In this document: one piece after another, positions 5,751 to 8,894 of the stretch
Layout: every line of letters begins with the position of its first letter
How positions within the stretch are numbered: the first letter of the stretch is position 1
Assembly: GCA_014859215.1 (NCBI GenBank)
Contig: JACUUS010000094.1
Coordinates: 1-8,894 of the forward strand
Direction: 5' to 3'
Source of the DNA: Dehalococcoidia bacterium
GTDB lineage: Bacteria; Chloroflexota; Dehalococcoidia; SZUA-161
DNA length: 8,894 nucleotides
Position numbers and translations under genes: made by a program
Notes under the pieces: generated by a model
The model's database searches: none
Seen by the model: the letters and a program-made list of their open reading frames with translations, nothing else
Told to the model about the DNA's origin: nothing

Positions 5751-6518
5751 ATGGTTTTGCGGCACGAGTTTGAACCAAGAATTCTGGGGTTCCTGTGCAA
5801 CTGGTGTTGTTATGCGGGAGCGGATCTTGCCGGAGTCTCGCGGTATCAATACCCTCCTAACATACGGATAATAAGAGTGATGTGCTCCGGCAGGGTCGAC
5901 CCGGCATTTATACTCCGGGCTTTCTCAAACGGATCAGACGGGGTGTTTGTCGGCGGTTGCTGGCTCGGAGAATGCCACTACATTACGCGGGGAAATCATG
6001 AAGCATTAAGTCTAATGCATCTGTGTAAGAAATTGCTTGAGAGGATAGGGATAAACCCCGAAAGGTTAAGGCTCGAATGGGTATCCGCCTCTGAAGGGAT
6101 CCGTTTCTCGCAGATTATCACTGATTTCACCAGGCAATTAAAGGAGTTAGGGCCTCTCGGCGCAGGCGAAGGGGGCAATAAGAACGGATTGAAGCTGAGC
6201 CTTGAGGCAGCCACAAGTCTGGTCCCCTACATCAAGCTTGTGGAAAGCAAGAGACTGAGGGCCCATTTACGGACAGAAGAAGAATATGAGGAGTTTTTCT
6301 CCAGCGACGAGGTGGGCAGGTTATTCAATGAACTGATTGCAGATAAACTGGCGATACGCCAGATACTGTTGCTCTTGCGAGAAAGACCCCTTTCAACCGG
6401 CGAAATCGCCGAGTCTACAGGTCTGAAACGGTCTGAAGTATCGAGATACCTTGATATCTCAGCACGGAGGGGGTTGATCAGATTCGACGAAAGCCAGATG
6501 CGTTTTGCTCCGGCTTGA
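5751..6518 (+). CDS. mvhD: MvhD-like [2Fe-2S] hydrogenase delta subunit fused to a C-terminal winged-helix domain
   Basis: This is a 255-residue protein in two parts. Residues about 10-140 are MvhD/FlxD-like: CNWCCYAGADLAG (Cys16, Cys19 and an extra Cys20), YPPNIRIIRVMCSGRVDP (Cys45), GGCWLGECHY (Cys70, Cys75) and RLRLEWVSASEG. In Hdr complexes this [2Fe-2S] subunit hands electrons from the hydrogenase, formate dehydrogenase or NADH module to HdrA. After a linker, residues about 185-255 form a winged helix-turn-helix: LAIRQILLLLRERPLSTGEIAESTGL, then KRSEVSRYLDISARRGLIRF. Ordinary MvhD proteins end near residue 140, so the DNA-binding domain is an extension. AGGAG ten bases before the ATG supports the start. 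It lies between hdrA and a NuoG-like gene on the same strand. The extra domain may sense redox state or may be a structural partner surface; this is inference. Confidence 0.9.
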   Translation: MVLRHEFEPRILGFLCNWCCYAGADLAGVSRYQYPPNIRIIRVMCSGRVDPAFILRAFSNGSDGVFVGGCWLGECHYITRGNHEALSLMHLCKKLLERIGINPERLRLEWVSASEGIRFSQIITDFTRQLKELGPLGAGEGGNKNGLKLSLEAATSLVPYIKLVESKRLRAHLRTEEEYEEFFSSDEVGRLFNELIADKLAIRQILLLLRERPLSTGEIAESTGLKRSEVSRYLDISARRGLIRFDESQMRFAPA

Positions 6519-6531
6519 GCCGAAAGGCCGG
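6510..6531 (+). other. hairpin over the mvhD stop codon
   Basis: CCGGCTT (6510-6516) pairs with AAGGCCGG (6524-6531) with one bulged base, around a seven-base loop that contains the last bases of the mvhD stop. No T-run follows, so it is not an intrinsic terminator. It might influence mRNA stability or coupling to the next gene 59 bases on. Confidence 0.3.
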
Positions 6532-6577
6532 GAAAACAACAGGGAAACACGAAGAAGGTTAGGCTAAGTGAAGAAAA

Positions 6578-7192
6578 ATGAGTAAGATTCTTCTAGAAAT
6601 TGACGGAAAACAAGCCAAGGCGACGCAAGGGATGACCATTCTGGAAGCAGCGCGAAGCATAGGGATATCTATTCCTACCATGTGCTGCCACGAGAAACTC
6701 GAACCTTACGGGGCTTGCCGGCTTTGCACTGTAGAAATAGAAGCTCACGGCAGAACACATCTCGTTGCTGCCTGCGTTTACCCGGTTGAAAAAGACCTCG
6801 TGGTAAGAACCAGATCTGAGAAGGTGAATAAGACTCGCAAGACGATCCTGGAGTTGATGCTGGCTCATGCTCCGGAAGCCGGCGCTTTGCAGGACCTGGC
6901 CAAAGAGTATGGCGCAGATGAAGCCTATCTTGATAAAGACCCCTCATTCTGCATTCTTTGCGGTCTGTGTGTAAGATACTATGCTGAAGTGAAGAAGAAG
7001 CACGCTATCGGATTTGCCAATAGAGGAACAAGACGAGAAATAATCTTCATTCCTGAGATAGCCTCCAAGGAATGCTGGAACTGCAAAGAGTGTTTTTCGC
7101 TTTGCCCTACAGAAGCACTACAGGCAACCTTCCTCTTGACTGAGGCTCTAATGTCCTCCTCACTTTCTCGCGAACCCGCCTCAAAGGATTAG
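6578..7192 (+). CDS. NuoG/HoxU-like iron-sulfur protein with [2Fe-2S] and [4Fe-4S] domains
   Basis: This is a 204-residue electron-transfer protein resembling the N-terminal part of NuoG, HoxU and the NAD-linked hydrogenase or formate dehydrogenase Fe-S subunits. Residues 1-75 are a plant-type [2Fe-2S] ferredoxin fold with ligands Cys36, Cys47, Cys50 and Cys66 (CHEKLEPYGACRLCTVEIE). The His-Cys cluster segment of NuoG is not seen. Residues 120-185 hold a double-cluster domain. The first motif is CILCGLCVRYY (Cys125, Cys128, Cys131), with Tyr135 where the fourth Cys belongs; the second is CWNCKECFSLCP (Cys166, Cys169, Cys172, Cys176), complete. It lies 59 bases after mvhD and likely shares its transcript; this type of protein commonly accompanies HdrA/MvhD modules as an electron-entry adaptor. 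It is the last gene of the cluster here, and no catalytic subunit follows. The ribosome binding site is weak. Confidence 0.87.
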   Translation: MSKILLEIDGKQAKATQGMTILEAARSIGISIPTMCCHEKLEPYGACRLCTVEIEAHGRTHLVAACVYPVEKDLVVRTRSEKVNKTRKTILELMLAHAPEAGALQDLAKEYGADEAYLDKDPSFCILCGLCVRYYAEVKKKHAIGFANRGTRREIIFIPEIASKECWNCKECFSLCPTEALQATFLLTEALMSSSLSREPASKD

Positions 7193-7251
7193 GCAACTAC
7201 TAATACGTGCTACATCCTGTCGCAGGTCAGGTAAATGCGCTGAGGCAGTGA

Positions 7252-7286
7252 GCGGGCGTCTTACGCTGAAGCAACGCCTTACCCGC
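7252..7286. terminator. possible hairpin between convergent genes
   Basis: GCGGG (7252-7256) can pair with CCCGC (7282-7286), or GGCGT (7255-7259) with ACGCC (7274-7278). It sits in the 148-base gap where the iron-sulfur cluster and the PLD gene converge, where termination in both directions is expected. No clean T-run follows on either strand, so the terminator reading is weak. Confidence 0.25.
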
Positions 7287-7340
7287 ATCCGCCATCTTCT
7301 TTTCTATTCCAGGCATCTGACCTGACTGGCGGCACAGGTA

Positions 7341-8228
7341 CTATTTGGCTCTGGTTCGCTGATAGCAGGAAGCGCACAGCGGTTTCTTCATCGAAGTTGA
7401 GGACTGCTCTCCACATGCGTGGCAGAAATGCTCCTCAAACTCACTTCTCTTGTATTTGGCCCAGACTCGATAGCACGCTGGACAGTATGGCGATTCCGCA
7501 TTCTGCGGGATATTGGTCCCGCATCGCAGGCAGTACCCATTGTCCCTGCAAGCTGAAGTATAGTCTCCAAGAAGGTGTGAAATTCCTTTTTCGATTCCCG
7601 TTGAAGCACGGTTCAGCAGGCTATTGCTTTTCTTACTTTTCTTAATCTCTCTGTCTGGAACGTATTTTGTACTCGAGTATTGCCCGCCCAAGCTCGGTTC
7701 GCTGACTGACTTTGCAGAGGGTCCCTTTTTCAGTACATTATCCTCGGGATTTGCTCTTTCCGATGCTGTATTACATTCGTTCTTGCTTAGACTGGACTCC
7801 CGGATGATAAACTCTGCCTCGTTTCTTGCATCGTCAAAAGCATTCGTGTCGTCAACTTCCTCGCTGCTGAGCAACACGCCCATTTCCCGGTTATCGCCAG
7901 TCGAAGAATCGTACAGGTTTAAAGAACCTATTACCATGTACACCTCGTTATAAAAACACTTTGCGTGTACCTTCTCATTGAAGTATAGCTGCAGATTAGG
8001 AATCTGCTCTATCTTCCTCTTTTCCTGGGGTCGCAAATCATCTGCGCGGCAGACAAGGCTTACGCGTACATTTCTGTTGACTGCGGCGTCTCTAAGCCGG
8101 GAAACCAGGGCATCGTGAATCTTTATGAACGGTGATATTATGACAATTGAGCTCTGAGCGTTAGTCAACATCCTCTCTACTTCACCACGGGCCTGGGTCG
8201 TATTCAGGAATCTGACCATTTCATGCAT
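7341..8228 (-). CDS. PLD-family putative nuclease with two C-terminal zinc ribbons
   Basis: This is a 295-residue protein. The first 150 residues are a single phospholipase-D-type domain: QSSIVIISPFIK (about 25-36) starts the fold and the active-site motif is VHAKCFYNEVYMVIGSLNLYD (His88, Lys90, Gly101-Ser102, Asn104). Glu95 stands where the Asp of the HKD motif is usual, and the spacing to GS is one residue shorter; this HAK-CxYNE form is, from memory, usual in a branch of PLD-like nucleases. NREMGVLL follows, also typical. Residues about 160-225 are a Ser/Lys-rich linker. The C-terminus has two CxxC...CxxC zinc ribbons (Cys233/236/249/252 and Cys269/272/285/288). A single HKD implies a dimer. 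The start may be Met4 (8217-8219), which is better spaced from AGGA than Met1. Nucleic-acid binding is likely; its exact role (repair, restriction or other) is not shown. Confidence 0.82.
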   Translation of the reverse strand: MHEMVRFLNTTQARGEVERMLTNAQSSIVIISPFIKIHDALVSRLRDAAVNRNVRVSLVCRADDLRPQEKRKIEQIPNLQLYFNEKVHAKCFYNEVYMVIGSLNLYDSSTGDNREMGVLLSSEEVDDTNAFDDARNEAEFIIRESSLSKNECNTASERANPEDNVLKKGPSAKSVSEPSLGGQYSSTKYVPDREIKKSKKSNSLLNRASTGIEKGISHLLGDYTSACRDNGYCLRCGTNIPQNAESPYCPACYRVWAKYKRSEFEEHFCHACGEQSSTSMKKPLCASCYQRTRAK

Positions 8229-8255
8229 CTTCCTAACATTTTATGAAGGCAATGC

Positions 8256-8285
8256 TATTTACTCACGCGAGAAATTACTTGTCCA
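8256..8285 (-). promoter_or_regulatory. possible promoter of the PLD gene
   Basis: Read on the minus strand, TGGACA (8280-8285, five of six matches to the -35 consensus) is followed after 18 bases by TAAATA (8256-8261), with TG two bases before it as in extended -10 promoters. The leader to the start codon would be roughly 20-30 bases. The -10 match is poor (3 of 6), so this is tentative. Confidence 0.3.
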
Positions 8286-8354
8286 CCTTACTATAGGGTG
8301 GAATATTCCCGCCTTTTAGTACTCCTCGAAGCGAAGAGATGATTGACTGAGGAG
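8282..8354. repeat. two short inverted repeats between ftsH and the PLD gene
   Basis: TCCACC (8282-8287) / GGTGGA (8297-8302) forms a six-base-pair stem with a nine-base loop. CTCCTC (8322-8327) / GAGGAG (8349-8354) forms a second six-base-pair stem around a 21-base loop. They lie downstream of ftsH and upstream of the PLD gene on the same strand. One could act as a terminator for ftsH, but neither has a T-run. The rest of the 285-base gap (8229-8513) shows no gene. Confidence 0.3.
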
Positions 8355-8513
8355 GCGCAGTGCCCGCAAAACACATGGGCAAGGACACCCGAAAAGCTGG
8401 GGACGCGCCTGGGAGAAGCAACACCTGAATGATACGTCTCGCGTGGAACAAGGGTACCCCAGGCAGCCCATTAGTAATAAAGACGGGTGATGTGCGCAAT
8501 TACGAGGCGTGGT

Positions 8514-8894
8514 TCACGCCCCGGCTGGCCGGGCCTCCTCGCCGGTTGCTGCGGGAGGTCCTTTGGCGGGAACGCCATCCTTTTCCGGTACAGGCCCCGA
8601 GAGCACCTTTTCCAGCTCCCTGCCCTCAAGGTTCTCGACATCCATGAGCGTATCGGCCAGGTACACCAGACGTTCCTTGTTCTCATGCAGGATCTTCCTT
8701 GCGACCTCATTGGCGCTGCCAACCAGCAGGTCCACTTCATGGTCGATTTCCCTCGCCACCTCTTCACTGTAGTCCCGCTGGCCGAGGCCTGCCTCGATTT
8801 CTTCGCCCCCGAAGGTGCGCACCGCCAGCTTATCGCTCATGCCGTAGTCCGTGATCATCTTGCGCGCCAGGTCGGTGGCCCGCTTGATGTCGCT
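8514..8894 (-). CDS. ftsH: ATP-dependent zinc metalloprotease FtsH, C-terminal fragment
   Basis: The 126 codons are the end of the M41 peptidase domain and the tail of FtsH, the membrane-anchored AAA+ protease that degrades unstable and misassembled proteins. Recognisable family blocks are SDIKRATDLARKMITDYGMS at the right edge, then RTFGGEE, QRDYSEEVAREIDHEV and the helix ending ENLEGRELEKVLSG. The last 25 or so residues are a Pro/Ala/Gly-rich tail (ending ARPAGA), as is usual for the variable FtsH C-terminus. The ATPase module, the HEXXH zinc site and the membrane segments lie beyond the window. The gene is partial only because the window ends. Its third-position GC looks higher than that of the Hdr genes. 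It is a housekeeping gene and supports a chromosomal setting for this side. Confidence 0.93.
   Translation of the reverse strand, partial: SDIKRATDLARKMITDYGMSDKLAVRTFGGEEIEAGLGQRDYSEEVAREIDHEVDLLVGSANEVARKILHENKERLVYLADTLMDVENLEGRELEKVLSGPVPEKDGVPAKGPPAATGEEARPAGA

Noticed and set aside
7225..7326. GTCAGGT / ACCTGAC inverted repeat in the gap after the NuoG-like gene
   Set aside because: Only seven bases with about 90 bases between the arms; expected by chance.
8275..8499. 74-codon minus-strand frame between ftsH and the PLD gene
   Set aside because: It spans two inverted repeats, has no recognisable domain and no good ribosome binding site; treated as non-coding.
1..8894. CRISPR array, insertion sequence or rRNA
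   Set aside because: No regularly spaced repeats, transposase sequence, terminal inverted repeats or rRNA segments were seen in the window.

Overview
The window looks like chromosomal DNA from an anaerobic bacterium. It carries a HdrA/MvhD/NuoG-like iron-sulfur electron-transfer module next to paired acyl-CoA dehydrogenases. This mix is typical of uncultured Chloroflexota (Dehalococcoidia-like) and Desulfobacterota. That placement is inference from gene content only; no rRNA or other phylogenetic marker is present except a short ftsH fragment.

Layout. (1) 1-583: the end of a probable integrative element, with two tiny DNA-binding proteins: a helix-turn-helix protein, and a ribbon-helix-helix protein behind a strong promoter that places the start codon at or next to the +1. 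A folded inverted repeat follows, then (2) 584-628: the 3' half of a tRNA-Arg(UCU) gene, from the anticodon loop to the encoded CCA, with no 5' half. This is the usual scar left when an element integrates into a tRNA gene. (3) 714-1598 (-): a TPR-like protein ending in a SEC-C zinc motif. (4) 1599-1954: no gene seen. (5) 1955-3829 (-): two acyl-CoA dehydrogenase genes. The upstream one has lost its N-terminal ~150 codons. (6) 3831-7192 (+): hdrA (5' end missing), an mvhD fused to a winged-helix DNA-binding domain, and a NuoG-like [2Fe-2S]/[4Fe-4S] protein. (7) 7341-8228 (-): a PLD-family putative nuclease with two C-terminal zinc ribbons. (8) 8514-8894 (-): the C-terminus of FtsH, running off the right edge.

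How the genes could work together. The HdrA (FAD, several Fe-S clusters), MvhD ([2Fe-2S]) and NuoG-like proteins resemble the electron-entry half of flavin-based electron-bifurcating Hdr complexes. In such complexes MvhD passes electrons from a hydrogenase, formate dehydrogenase or NADH-oxidising module to the HdrA flavin. Neither HdrBC nor any catalytic donor subunit is in this window. The acyl-CoA dehydrogenases would produce reduced flavin from beta-oxidation, but a functional link to the Hdr module is doubtful. The two blocks meet at an abrupt junction near 3830 where both genes have lost their 5' ends. This means either a real rearrangement or an assembly join.

Most notable points: the double-truncation junction at ~3830; the MvhD-winged-helix fusion; iron-sulfur motifs that depart from consensus (Asp for Cys in the HdrA C-terminal ferredoxin domain, Tyr for Cys in the NuoG-like protein); the tRNA-Arg attachment scar; and the leaderless-type promoter with a possible operator in front of the ribbon-helix-helix gene.
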